Source: Xenoacremonium recifei (Eukaryota; Ascomycota; Sordariomycetes; Hypocreales; Nectriaceae). Taken from it: a stretch of DNA of 64,000 bases. How positions within the stretch are numbered: position 1 is the stretch's first letter; each line of letters begins with the position of its first letter. Below, piece by piece: positions 48,788 to 60,220 of this stretch. The stretch covers positions 1 through 64,000 of the forward strand of contig WOFQ01000066.1 in NCBI GenBank assembly GCA_012184525.1, written 5' to 3'. A program made the position numbers and the translations under genes. The notes beneath the pieces are model-generated. The model saw only the letters and a program-made list of their open reading frames with translations. It had not been told where the DNA came from and did not search any database.

Positions 48788-50172
48788 ATGGATATGAACG
48801 CCCCTTTTGCTGGTGTCCCAGCCAACGGCGGACCTGCTCCCAACCAAATGAGCTTCTCTAACGGTACTCCTCCTGCCACCGATATGTCGGTTGTGGCCGC
48901 TCCCTCTGCCGGCTCCGACACCGCCAAGACCACTCTCTGGATGGGCGAGCTCGAACCATGGATGGATGAGAACTTTATCAAGGGCGTCTTCCTTTCTTCA
49001 GCTGGCGAAACTGTTAACGTCAAGGTTATTCGCGACAAGAATTCTGGAAACGCTGGATACTGCTTCGTTGAGTTCGGGTCATCTGATGCTGCTACCAAGG
49101 CTCTTGGGCTTAACGGCCAGCCCGTCCCCAACAGCTCCCGCCAGTTCAAGCTTAACTGGGCATCCGGAGGCGGCCTCGTTGATCGCCGGTATGGTTTCCC
49201 CCACAGTCATAGCTACTCTGCTATCAGGTATTGACATGATACAGTGACGATCGCGGACCCGAATATAGCATTTTCGTCGGTGACCTCGGCCCTGAGGTCA
49301 ATGAATACGTTCTCGTGTCGCTTTTCCAAGCCCGATTCCCGTCGTGCAAGAGCGCTAAGATCATGACGGATGCGATGTCTGGCCAGTCTCGAGGTTATGG
49401 ATTTGTCCGTTTCAGTGACGAGAATGACCAGCAGCGTGCTCTGGTCGAGATGCAGGGTGTTTACTGTGGAAACCGCCCTATGCGCATCTCTACGGCTACC
49501 CCTAAGAACCGGTAAGTCGGCTAGGCTCAACCTCGAGTCACGTCGTCTGCTAATACATGTCAGAAACCATGGTTTCGGCCACGGCCACCACAATGGCCCC
49601 ATGATGGGAGGTGGAATGCCTGCTCAGCAGATGTGGGGTGGGATGCAGGGTTTCCCTACCTACGGCGGCGCGGCGTTCAACCCGGCTACTTCGATGAACC
49701 AGTTCACTGACCCCAACAACACGACCGTCTTTGTTGGTGGTCTCTCCGGCTATGTCACCGAGGACGAGCTCCGATCCTTCTTCCAGGGCTTTGGCGAGAT
49801 CACCTACGTCAAGATCCCCCCTGGCAAGGGCTGCGGCTTCGTCCAGTTTGTTCACCGCCATGCCGCCGAGATGGCTATCAACCAGATGCAAGGCTACCCC
49901 ATCGGTAACTCTCGCGTCCGTCTGAGCTGGGGTCGCTCGCAAAACAACTCTGGTGTCGGCACCCCCTACCGGCCAGCACCTCCTCCTCCCCACTATATGG
50001 GCATGCCCAGCCACGGTCCCGCAGGTTACGGTCCTCAGCACTTTGGTGGCCCGGCTCCCGGTCCCCAGGGCCCTCCTGGGCCTCCTGGCCCTCCCGGACC
50101 TGCTGGTCCCCCTCAGGTAAGCTTGAATTGAATTGTCCCTCGGCCAAAGCGATGACTGACATCACCTAGTGA
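48788..50172 (+). CDS. Three-RRM RNA-binding protein (TIA-1/Nam8/Ngr1/Csx1-like)
   Basis: RNA-binding protein of the family that controls mRNA stability, splicing or stress-granule recruitment. Model: join(48788-49188, 49245-49511, 49564-50116, 50170-50172), 407 aa. RRM1 is at about 48-128 (LWMGELEPWMDENFI; GYCFVEF), RRM2 at about 141-220 (IFVGDLGPEVNEYVL; GYGFVRF) and RRM3 at about 276-350 (VFVGGLSGYVTEDEL; GCGFVQF). All carry RNP1/RNP2 motifs. A Gly/His/Met-rich linker lies between RRM2 and RRM3. The C-terminus is Pro/Gly-rich with collagen-like GPP triplets. The last intron ends directly before a TGA, so the final exon contributes only the stop codon; if that intron were kept, translation would add VSLN and then stop. 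Confidence 0.92.
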
Positions 50173-51755
50173 TTTACTCACGATTTCAACGGGATTACGA
50201 TAGGGTTTCTATAACGGAAGCCCACATGTTTTTCTTTGCGGTTCATTAATGGTTGTCTCTCGATAATGGACGTTGTCCACTTAACCTCATCATCGAAGAT
50301 GATTGATTTGAATCTGATACACCACTTCACTCCTAACCCCATGAGTCTGATCATCAACGGTACACGATCGAGCGGCATTGGATCTTGAGCAGGGCGGATG
50401 GTATCAGTTTTTCAAATTATTTCACTCCTTAAACGAGCTTTTCTTAGTTTTGTCCGTCGTAATTCTTTCTTGCTTTACTTGACTTTGTGATTTTACCCAT
50501 ATTCCCCAGCCTGTTAGTGAGCCCGGAGCTCCCTTATGTTTCTTCAGCCTACAGCATTCGTTCTTCTTCATTGTCCCTGATATCTATTTTTGGGCCCAGA
50601 CCTAAAAGCCTGTGTTTTTGGCAAGCCGGCTTTCGTTCAAAGCGTACGTGTCAAGAGTTTCAAAGCTGTAGGCAAGGGCCTCAAAAAACAGCTTCTTGTA
50701 CGAAGGTGAAAATTTGGGTGGCGCTTTAAAGTTGAAAGGAGTGGATGAAAGTGATTCATTGATCGGGAAGATCGGAGTTCAAAAGTCGTTTGACAGGGGG
50801 CTGTTTGGATCAGGGGTTGTGATGCCATCTATTTTGGCGTTGTGTGGTGTCCCGGAGGTGCTATGGGAGGGTGTTGGGGAGCTTGTATGTGGTGAACACT
50901 TTGTACCTAGGTTGATTACCGAAAAAGATCGTATCCCGTAAATCGTTGTGTTTTCCTTCCTGAATTTGATGTCTTGTCTTTGGTCTTTGATTGCTCGACT
51001 TTCGGCGGCTACCAGATTGAGAGTCTTCTGCTAGGGCGGTAACACTTACAATCACGGTGGGTAGGCATGGACCGAAGGAACAATTGACTGAGATATTTGG
51101 GAGCCTCCAACGCTCTCTAAACTATCGACTTGATTTGGAACAGGACGATCGAGTGGGAAATTGGATGTGCTGCTGCAACGGAGAGCGTTGGCTACGCCGT
51201 CCTAAACCGTCGTCGACCACTGCTGCTGCTGAGAGATCACACCAAAAGAGTTTCTCCGCCAGGCACCTTGCTGGACCCTCGCTGGAGGACATTTGTGAGT
51301 CACGAGGGTAAATCTCAGTACCATTTTGACAGAAAAGTGAAAATGCCACTCGAGTCATCATTTGAGGACTGTCAATGAATCTTAAGCATACTTCCGAGCC
51401 CGACAACTTATCCAAATACCTACCTTTATGGACAACAAGGAAAGTTACTTGGCTTACACTTTTAAGCGCTGCAAACCTTGAGTGATTGGCACTTGAAAAA
51501 TAGCGATTACATGCGAGCCCAAAGGGTGGACAGGGAACTATATAATCACCTTGCCTCCCGCGACCACCGACTTTCCTCTCCACATTTTCGCACCAAACAT
51601 TGACCGAAACACGACTACCCTGAATATCAACTATCCTTGTCAACACGAACCATTTTCCGAAGCACGACCAACCTGACTACCTTATCCCTTCGAATTATTC
51701 TTTAGCCAGACATCTTCATCCCTCTTCTGCGCTTCTTTCTCCTTCGATTCTCGCA
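50173..51755. other. 3' UTR of the RRM gene and promoter of the 2EXR gene
   Basis: T-rich 3' flank on the left. On the right, a TATATAA at 51539-51545 lies about 215 nt upstream of the 2EXR start, with CT-rich leader sequence after it. No gene is supported. Confidence 0.5.
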
Positions 51756-52853
51756 ATGGAGAACACATTTCATTGTTTCACGCGGCTCCCGCTCGAGCTA
51801 AGGCTGAAGATCTGGGAGCGTGCTATTCGGCCCAGCGGTCTCGCAGGCCCACATTTTTTCACGAAATTCGGGGAAGAGGAAGGCGAAAAGCTTAGCTGCA
51901 CCATAACTGTCGCTTACAGTGAAAAAGATGAAACCTACGATGGTCTGGCTGCTCCAAACCACAAAATTCCGCCTTACGGGTCTTACGGAAGAGTGACGGA
52001 CGACAAGACTGACAACGTCGCCGAACTCACCCTCCGTGATAACCCCTCCACATATCTCATCGACGGTGGGTTGTGGACTGCTTGCAAGGAATCGAGACGG
52101 GTCATCGAGCGCTATTTTGACGGCCGCAGTTGGCAATCGCACGCTGTCCCCGGTGGCTATCCAAAGAGATCGACGAAGCCGTTGACAGGCTTCTTTCGGG
52201 GCGAGAGTTCGGACGACCGCTTCTTCACCGTCATCGCATACCAAGATCTCTTCATTTTCCAAAATGAAGACTTTGAGTCAGTCAAGTGGGAAGGCCTCTT
52301 GTCCGCGGTTCCCATGAAGGGTTACATATGCTCCTGGGTGAAGAATGTAGCCATAGAATGAAATCCTAAATGGGGGATTGAGGTGCAAGAAACCTGGCCC
52401 AAAGCAACCCCGAGCATCATCTCTACTTTTGCCCAGGTAGCTTCAGATCTTGAAATGCTGGACTCACTCTGGTTTATCGACTACAGTCTCAAGCGACGGG
52501 CTAATTCAGAAGATAATTCTGGCGAATCCGACATGGGGTCTGAAGACCGCTCGAATGGCAACAAAACCTGCTACGTAAAGCCAGAGCCAGTCATGTTTTA
52601 CGCAGCCGATCGAAGATTTGTTGAGGTCCAGGTTGGATATACAAGTAAGGAAAGTCGTATCTGGGAGTCACCCTACGACACTGAGGCTGAAAATGGTATC
52701 CGGGCGAGCTCTCTTCAATTTCTGGAAGCTCTCAGAAGTGAGATTGAAGATCTCGAAGATGACATGTATCTTATGGAGTATATTATGGATGAGTTCCATT
52801 GCCCGGTGGGAGTTCTGGCATGTGAATCCATTCATGGAATGAATCAGAATTGA
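51756..52853 (+). pseudogene. 2EXR-domain gene interrupted by one in-frame TGA
   Basis: Fungal protein of unknown function with an N-terminal 2EXR (F-box-like) domain: FTRLPLELRLKIWERAI, then ACKESRRVIERYF. The frame runs from ATG 51756 to a TGA at 52359-52361. It continues in the same frame as NPKWGIEVQETWPK and on to a natural stop at 52851-52853 (366 codons including the internal stop, plus the final stop). The family normally continues past this point (VKNVAIE then a short conserved NPKW-like segment), so the TGA interrupts a once-continuous gene. It could be a single point mutation (for example C to T, as RIP or spontaneous), a sequencing error, or stop readthrough; the context TGA-AAT is not a strong readthrough signal. 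A truncated 201-residue product is possible. Confidence 0.8.
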
Positions 52854-53172
52854 TATGCAAAACTCAAGGAGTTTACAGGGACAGTCTCCTCGGCCATCTA
52901 GATCTAATCAGCTCATTGATATTCCTTAGTAATCCGTCAAGAGTACGTACCAAGGCGTCGAACATCTCCTATAATCGAGTCTATTAGCGATATTCCTACT
53001 AAGCTTGAGATACTACGACTTACTGAGATATTAGTATAAAATAGTTTATAACTATATTTAATATTCTATAGCAGGGAAACTGAAGGTAAATATATATAAT
53101 ATTTATAGGCTTAACTATCAGGCACCTCCTTCTAACTAGTTAATATCCTCTTTATACTCTTAAATTAGGGTT
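52854..53172. other. AT-rich non-coding interval
   Basis: Strongly AT-rich compared with the rest of the window, with TATA-like runs near 53040-53105. No gene. The composition resembles repeat-induced-point-mutation debris. Confidence 0.5.
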
Positions 53173-53289
53173 AGGTTACAGATTTAGGTTAAGGATTCAG
53201 GTTAAGGATTCAGATTATAGATTCAGATTATAGATTCAGATTAAGGGTTCAGGTTAAGGATTCAGATAATGGATTTAGGTTATACTTAG
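53173..53289. repeat. 13-bp minisatellite, nine units
   Basis: Nine consecutive 13-bp units start at 53173 and every 13 bases after that. The consensus is close to AGGTTAAGGATTC, alternating with AGATTATAGATTC variants. The neighbouring bases continue the pattern in degraded form. Confidence 0.9.
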
Positions 53290-53384
53290 GGGTTTAGGTT
53301 GTAATTAGGGTTGAGTTGGTAATATCAATCTTGACATTGGCCTCTTCGGCCGAAGCCAATTCCTGATCTAGATCCCTATACCGG

Positions 53385-53500
53385 AGTCGTGATACGTGGT
53401 TCAGGATGTTCGTGGAAGGTTGGAACGACGACGGCACGCCAAACCTCACCGAAGCTGGGAAAGCCCTAAAGCCCAATAAAAAATCGGCCGAGGAAGGATT
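53385..53500 (+). pseudogene. Fragment duplicated from the gene at 54581
   Basis: About 115 bp matching 54868-54982 at more than 90 percent of positions by eye. It encodes the same FRMFVEGW and DDGTPNLTEAGKALKPNKK stretch, then diverges at AEEG. There is no start codon or 5' half, so it is a partial copy and not a working gene. Confidence 0.85.
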
Positions 53501-54580
53501 ACCCTCAACATCTAGTCGACTTGATCCTCCCCGATCCTCCCTGAATGTGGTCTTTTGTGTCGCAAGGCTCTCCCTTCAAAGCCGTAGCCCCTCTGGTTTT
53601 GCATGTCAGCAAATATCGAGATTGAAGGATAGGTTGTTGTACTAACCACGTCGCTCGTCGTGCCAGTGCAATTCTCGGGTCATTATCTGTCATAATGCTA
53701 CTCACAACGGGCTTCGGGATTTGGGACTGGGAGTGCATCAGTAAATATATCAGGTAAGAAAATGGCGATTCGAGGCAAGTTGAAATGACGGCGATCGAGA
53801 AACGGGAGAACGAAAAATTTAAATGAAAACGTACTCGCTTGCCAGGCATCTGTGGTTTGTCAGTATTTTCTAGAGAATGAGCAGCAGTAGTAGTTAGACA
53901 AACTGTTAAATTCGGTCGTCTTGTGGAAAATTCATTCGTCAGTACAGGAAAGGCATGAGATAAAGCGGCAATTACCAACTTCTGTTGAATCTTCAATCAT
54001 CAAGGGTCAGCAAATGCGCATAAAAACTTTAAAATGGCCAGGACACGGCAGACTCACCGACGAGAAAGAAAGAGGGAGGTATTCTGCTGAAGGACGTCAA
54101 TATCAGCGACTTCAAAAAAGCGATATCGTAAATGCTCACGGACTCAAGTATCTGAAGCTAAGTTAGCCATATGAGACGATACTGATCAGCCCATGCCTGC
54201 AGAGCAATTTTTGACATGCACATATCTTAACGAGGTGGTGTTGAAAGGGAGAAAAAAAAAAGGACAGAGCCAGGAGAGAGATGACCTTTCCTAGACGAAA
54301 TTGAAATGAATGCCTGAGGCTAGACGCCTGTAAACTTACCTTCTCATCACTTCTGCCTGACTCCGCGCTTACCTGGGTTGTCATTTCGAGGACGTTAATT
54401 GGAAGGTACGTTGGTAACAGGTAATTGGAAGGCACGTTGGTAACACAGGCAAAAAAAAAGGATGGTACGGACTACCACTCCAGGTCGGCAGGCGATGATT
54501 CTTTTTCTCCTTCTTTCAACACTCTACCAAGGGAAAAAAAATATTACGCAATACATCGAGCTCGAATTATTCTTACCATA
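53501..54580. other. Intergenic, with a 26-bp direct duplication
   Basis: AT-rich, without supported genes. A 26-bp sequence beginning TAATTGGAAGG is repeated in tandem at 54396-54421 and 54422-54447 with one clear internal substitution. The right end is the promoter of the small gene at 54581. Confidence 0.5.
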
Positions 54581-55039
54581 ATGGATTCCACACCGAAACG
54601 AAAACGCGACAGTATTGCTTTACAGGTGCTCGAGGACCTCGAGTCTCGAGATGTGCACACCTTGAGTCCAGAGATCCAGAAGATGAAATCTCGACTCATT
54701 GACCAAGCCAAAGAGGCCATTGACGATGGGAAAGTCGATCAAGATAATCTGAAATTAGAGAGCAGAGCGTTGATAAAGCTAATTAACGCCAGGATTTCAG
54801 AGCGGTCAAAGAACGACGAGAATAATGTCACCAAAAGTCAGCTCGATACCTATACCACAGTCGTTGATACGTGGTTCAGGATGTTCGTGGAAGGTTGGAA
54901 AGACGACGGCACACCAAACCTCACCGAAGCTGGAAAAGCCCTAAAGCCCAACAAAAAGGCGGCCGAGGAACGACTAGTCGAACCCCCCATGAGTCCGTTC
55001 GATGATGGAAAATGGGACGACCTCCACGAAGAAGAGTAA
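54581..55039 (+). CDS. Small hypothetical protein, 152 aa
   Basis: No family recognised. Intronless frame; the ATG at 54581 (MDSTPKRKRDS) is chosen over upstream in-frame codons because it follows a leader-like A-rich stretch. The protein is charged and mostly helical by eye: a basic nuclear-signal-like start (PKRKR), a central Lys/Glu-rich part (KMKSRLIDQAKEAIDD), and a more conserved-looking end with WFRMFVEGW. The acidic C-terminus is KWDDLHEEE. No transmembrane or signal peptide. A partial copy of its 3' half lies at 53385-53500, so the sequence has been duplicated locally. Confidence 0.6.
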   Translation: MDSTPKRKRDSIALQVLEDLESRDVHTLSPEIQKMKSRLIDQAKEAIDDGKVDQDNLKLESRALIKLINARISERSKNDENNVTKSQLDTYTTVVDTWFRMFVEGWKDDGTPNLTEAGKALKPNKKAAEERLVEPPMSPFDDGKWDDLHEEE

Positions 55040-55832
55040 TCTCAATCCAGAGAAGGTATATGATTACTCGTGTTATGAAACGCAACATTCAAATGTTGGT
55101 AATCGGCCTGGCACGCATTTAATGTGGGAAGGGACTGTCGCTTGGGCTCCATCAGGGGTAGGGCGACGGCAACCAGACTGGGCAGGGCTTGTCCCTTAAC
55201 ACATCAATCCCGCTCTCTTTTTTCAGGGGCCACTCCTCTGTCCAGGAAAAGGAAGAGGAGTTGGCGGGCGGCGAAGTCGGACTCTGCAACCTCCACGTGG
55301 TGCCGCCTGGGAACCTGGTCGTATCTTCGTCCAGAGCCAGTGCAGAGACGCGAAAGTACCTTACTTCGAGGCCTTCCACCCTCGAGAGTGGTCTCTGAGC
55401 CTTGATGAAGCATTTGGGGCAAGGTTCGGAGTTGGGGCTATGGCGAGGCATTGGGGCCATGGCCAAGAATTCAGGTCTTGCTGTCAATTTCATGATGAAT
55501 CACGGTCCGGGGTTCGAAATTGTAGTAATGCTTTTCGTTTTGGACGATGGGAAGCCGATGGCACGGAGCTAGACCGTGTGTATATCACAGAAAGAGAAGG
55601 GAATCATGCAGGAAATCAATTTTTCTTCATATTCAAAATTCATTACTAAAACTCGAAAATGACCGACGGGGGTTGGCAGAAAGAGACATCAAGATCAAGG
55701 GCATCGACAGCCGGGACAATCTGTTTTCACCTCATCATCCCTCATCAAAGCAACCTAGCTTGCTACTTAGAAGAAGTACTCCACGGACACCATGTCACTG
55801 GCATCACAGAGAGCTGTCTTCATTCAAGGCTC
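55040..55832. other. Intergenic, convergent 3' ends
   Basis: Lies between the hypothetical gene and the stop codon of the amine oxidase. No gene or RNA is supported. Confidence 0.5.
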
Positions 55833-58133
55833 CTACAGCTTCGAGGCGACGGCACCCGAGCAGCACGACCCAGAGGCAGCAGGCTGCTCAGCCGGGAAGG
55901 CATCCTTGGAGACGGTGTCGACATTCACGGCCGACGGCGGCACCCACAGGGCCGGATTCTTCTGGAAGAAGTTGGAGGCACGCAGCATGACCATGACGGG
56001 CTCGGCGGGCATGATGGGGAAGTCCTCAGTGCGGGGGAAGTGCGTGAGGCCGAACTGGATGTAGCACACGATGTCGGTGTTCTCGATGGACTCGTTGCGG
56101 TTGGCCCAATCGAGGATTGTGCTGTTGTGCGGGTGGTTCTCCTCACCCGTCGACTGGCACACGTAGTCGCCGGCCGGGAACAGCTCGTAGTCCTTGTAGG
56201 GCAGCACCCAGAGGCTGTGGCGAGTGAAGGCCGCGCGATCGTGGACAACACTGCCGGGCTTGGCCAGCAGGGGAGGGCAGTTGTTGTTGATGATCTTGTA
56301 GGCGACGGGCTTCTTGGCCGCGTAGTTGAGGCTGCTGGGGTTGATGATGTCCCAGGCGCGGCTGGTCTCGTGGCAGTAGTCGACGGCACCCTCCAGGGAG
56401 GTCTTCAGGGGCGTCTTCTTGCAGTAGAAGGCGTTTCCGAAGGGGTTCTCGGGAGATCCGACGGCAGCCTCAGAGGCCATGGCATCGCTCTGCAGGACGG
56501 AGTTGTTGGGCCCGTCAATCTCAGGGTCAACTCGCAGCGAGAAGATGTGCTGATGGTTGTGCGCGTTGATGGTGGGCGCAACCTCAGTGCCCCAGGGAGC
56601 AGCCGTCTCCGTGGGGTGCATGCAGTAGGTGTTGAGCATGCCCGTCAGCTTGATCTCGAGCTTGTAGGTGCCGTCCAGCATGAAGGTGTGGTAGAAGCAG
56701 TACTCATAGTTGGCAGCGGTGATGATCTGCGAGATGATGAGCTTGCGGTCGCGGGCCGAGATGACGGTGCCGTCGCGGTAGTCGGTGTGCTTGAACAGCA
56801 GGCCGTTGTCCTCCTCGTGGATGCAGACGGCGTTCTTGACCAGGGCGGGCTCGCCGGTGCTGGTGGCCATGATGGCGTCGAGGTAGTGGATGGCTCCCTT
56901 GCAATCGCATCCCAGCTTCAAGGAGTTGGTCATCAGACCAGTGCCATACTCGCCGACGTCGAAGGCGTGCTTCTTGTGGTGAGGGGGCTCGGGGCTGCCG
57001 TAGGGGACAACCATCTCGACAACGCTGATGCGGTTGAAGAGAGTGCGCTCCCGGCCCTCCATGGGGTCGTCGATGCGGACATCCGACAGGACAATACCCT
57101 CACGGTAGTTGAAGCCGATGTGCATCTTGAAGTTGGCCCAGAAGATCTCGTTGCCGCGCATGCGGAACGAAACACCCTCGGGCTGGGTGATGTCAATGGG
57201 CTTCAGCTTGTTGTGGTCATAGCTGTCACCGATGAACTCGGGGAGGTAGTTGTGCTCCTCCAGAGGCGCCTTGGTGCGCTCGCCGTTGACGGTACGGATG
57301 TCGACAGCGAGGACCTCCTCGGCCTCGGTGTCAACGACAACCGAGAAGTCCAGGGGATGGGCATACTGGTTGTCGTAGGCCGAGCTGCGGTAGTAGACGA
57401 GGCCCTGTTGCAGGCGGCGGTCTCGGCCCCAGCGGTGGTCAATACCAATGGCCCAGGCATCGATGTAGATCTTGGACATGTCGGTGAGGCCGAGCTCACG
57501 GCAAGCCTCGATGACACGGGGATCAGCCTTGGCCACGCGCTCGCAGACGTCAAGGTCCTCGAGCGTCAGGGTTGGGCCGACGTCTGAGACGTCCAGCCAC
57601 TGCTCGACAATGCCATTGGAGATGTTGGCGATGACCTCGGTGACCTGGCCGGTGCCCTTTTCAATGACAATGGCGAAGGCCCGTCGGTCAGGACGAGGGC
57701 CACGGCGGGCACGGAAGGCCTGGTATTCAAGTTTCTTGGGCTCACGGAGTGTCAGGCAGTTGAATTTGAGAGTCTTGGGGCTAGCGTAGTCGCGGATAAG
57801 CTTGGACGCGATACGGATCTCTTCAATCGATAGCTGATCTATACGGTGGGAGGGTTTGGTAAGCCCAAGTTGTCACGGTTGCGGTAGATGGGATGGGATT
57901 CATGGTCACTTCACATGTCAAGTTCAAGAAGGCTTTCACCCATTAATCCAGCGATTATACATAGACTCATAGGCTAGAAAGTGAACGACACTGAAGGGAG
58001 GCACGGAGCCTCGGGGGGAGGAGCACGTACCGAGGGGATGAACTAAACGCTGTTTGGACAAATCGGGAGCGGCGTCGTTGGCTTCTTCCCGAAAGATGGT
58101 GTAGCCGGCTATAGAAGAGGTGTCTGCAATCAT
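55833..58133 (-). CDS. Peroxisomal copper amine oxidase
   Basis: Topaquinone-copper enzyme oxidising primary amines to aldehyde, NH3 and H2O2. Model: complement(join(55833-57838, 58031-58133)), about 702 aa. The cofactor motif NYEY places the Tyr that becomes topaquinone near residue 412. The catalytic-base region is HHKKHAFDVGEYGTG (Asp near 328). The HNHQH copper ligands lie near 461-465, with a third His probably in FTRHSLWV. The C-terminus is ...ASKL: the final SKL is a classical peroxisomal targeting signal, consistent with H2O2 being made next to catalase. The exon 1/2 join gives VHPLDQLSIEEI, the family-typical start of the mature domain. The extreme N-terminus is uncertain; ATG 58133 is the simplest choice and may add a short non-conserved extension. 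It is divergent from the permease gene. Confidence 0.93.
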
Positions 58134-60220
58134 GATGAGGGCTGTCTGGGCTGAGCGACTGTGCCATACGGTGGATGTTGTCGACACAGGTCGAGTGAAG
58201 TGATGTGAGGGAAGGGAGAGCCTTGGGGTTACCAAGCGTCTGGAGAGTTGAAGGTATTACTACCGAAGGGTTGTGCTGTCTGTGTGTAGCGAAGATTGGT
58301 CTTGAGTTGTTGGACCGGTGAAGCTGTAGAGAGACTCTATCCAAGTCGGAGGAGGGCGAGAGCTCCAGGGCCTCTTATAGGCCGTGTCCGCCCTGCCATT
58401 GTCATGGTCCCGCGAGATGCCGTAAGCCTTCTCTTCAGCAGCGCCTCCAGCGCCTCCACTCGGCCTGCAACCGGAGCCCAGTCAAAGCGAAGCAAGCAAA
58501 AAGCAAAGAGAGCTGCTCTCCTCGTACAACGGAGGCGGCGGCCCCCGAGGCGGAACTGGAGGGGGAGCGAGCGATAGCACCTCAGGCAAGCCAATCCAAT
58601 CCAGACGGCTTTGGTAGTTGGGGCCGGCTGGCGGGTGGATCGCCAACGGAATTGGCGAGGCGAGACAGTGACAGAGGCGCCCAAGGTACCGACACTAAGC
58701 TAGTGTGCCGAATGTGGGCATTAACGTCGAGTTGGTAGTGAGAAGAGCGCTGCGAGAGGCGTCACCGCCTGCCGCGGGCGCCGCTGGGAGAGAGACGGGG
58801 GTGGCCGAAGCTGAGATGCAGGCACTCACTCGGTGAGGCTGTTGAGGGATGACGGTGGTGCTGTTCGAATGCTCAAGTTTTGCAGTTTGGAGCCGTCTCA
58901 AGTGCATCCTACTTCAAGAGGTGTCAGCAAGCAGCGAAGCAGTAGCAGAGAGAGAGAGTCCATACCAGCCAGCGTCCTCCGCCCAGCAACGGAAGGTTTC
59001 CAGGCCTCTCGACTGGCATCCAGCGCTGAACCCTGAGACTCTACTCTAGCGGCGCCCATCCCAAACCTCGAGCGAGCCTGTGGAGACGCAATCGTCGACC
59101 GGGCCGGGCTTCTCTGACTGTCTGGCTTTGTTTAGCTCCTTATCCGCCCCCAGATTGCTTGCAAGTCACCCGTGACATGGAGGGCGTAACAGGTGCTGGC
59201 CCTTGCCTGGTTTACCCCGCGAAGATACCGGTGGATGGTCTGGAGTTGTACGTAATGGAATCGCGCCTGGTCAGCCACCTCCAGCTTTGTGTTTGGTGAT
59301 TTCGGGGGAGGCGAGAGACGGGAATACTGGATTGCTTTAACGAGTATCCCGTCTTGCAAGTAAGGGGGGGTTGTCTGGGGATGCATCTTGGGCTACTGAG
59401 ACCATAGCAGTAGGGGTTTTCGCGATAAAAAGTAGCGGCACTGACTGTAGCATCAGAATCTGATAGGGACACTAATTTTTCTTCTTTTTCCAAGGCAACA
59501 CACCCTACTCGAACCCAACACCCCTTCTCCTCGTCAACGGGCCCCGTTACATGCATACATCACCACATCCTGTTACTCTCCAAATCACCTACTCCTTATC
59601 GCTAGGCGCGACCCCAAAACTGTCCACATCAAGCGCCTCCCCCAAACCTTTAGCACAGCGAATCATTCCAAGGGGGCAACTTTGCTCGGTCCCATATGCC
59701 CCAAGACCAACAAACGTCACCGCGGCTTACGGCGAACTCTGAATTGCGCCTCGCCGATCCAGGAAATGGCTCTTCCCCCATAGGCCGCCGCGGCAGGGGA
59801 TGGATGGATGGATGCCACGGTCCGCCCTCCATCCATCCCAGCTGGAAATACCGTGTTTTCACAGCCAGTATACCCCTACCCTCTCCTACACTTGGACCGT
59901 CTACAGCACCCTGGGACGTTGGGCTTGTGCGGCGATCATGAGAGAAGTTGGGCTTAGACCCCGTGGCACGAGTGCGTGAAATATAATATCCTGCTATAGT
60001 ACGCTCGAGTCCGCCTTCCGAGACGTTGGATGCGAGCCGAGAGGGCATAGACTATTGTCTCCAGCACGCTTCCGTTCTTAGTGCCACCACCAAGGCCGCT
60101 CTAAGAACTTATAAGTCATCCTGCCCAGGTCAACCTCTCCCGTCAAGCATCAACTCTTGTTCTGCCCATTATTCATTCGGTTCAGACACCGCAAGGCGTC
60201 AAGCCACTTCTCTTCTCATC
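58134..60220. promoter_or_regulatory. Divergent promoter region, amine oxidase / permease
   Basis: A 2.1-kb intergenic region shared by the minus-strand amine oxidase and plus-strand permease. It contains a cluster of GATA-type sites (listed separately) and a TATAAT-like stretch near 59982, about 240 nt before the permease start. No gene lies inside it. Confidence 0.5.
59423..59601. promoter_or_regulatory. Cluster of three GATA-factor consensus sites
   Basis: Matches to HGATAR at 59423-59428 (CGATAA, plus), 59461-59466 (TGATAG, plus) and 59596-59601 (TTATCG, i.e. CGATAA on minus). AreA/NIT2-type GATA factors activate fungal genes for secondary nitrogen sources, so this arrangement would suit amine use. 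Single GATA matches are common by chance; the clustering is suggestive only. Confidence 0.4.

Noticed and set aside
53160..53310. Interstitial telomere repeat (TTAGGG occurrences)
   Set aside because: Only isolated TTAGGG hexamers; the real period is 13 bp.
55659..57587. 642-codon open frame on the plus strand, opposite the amine oxidase
   Set aside because: Mirror of a highly codon-biased gene: third-position G/C on the coding strand removes stops from the opposite frame. The product is a Val/Gly/Asp-rich sequence without domains.
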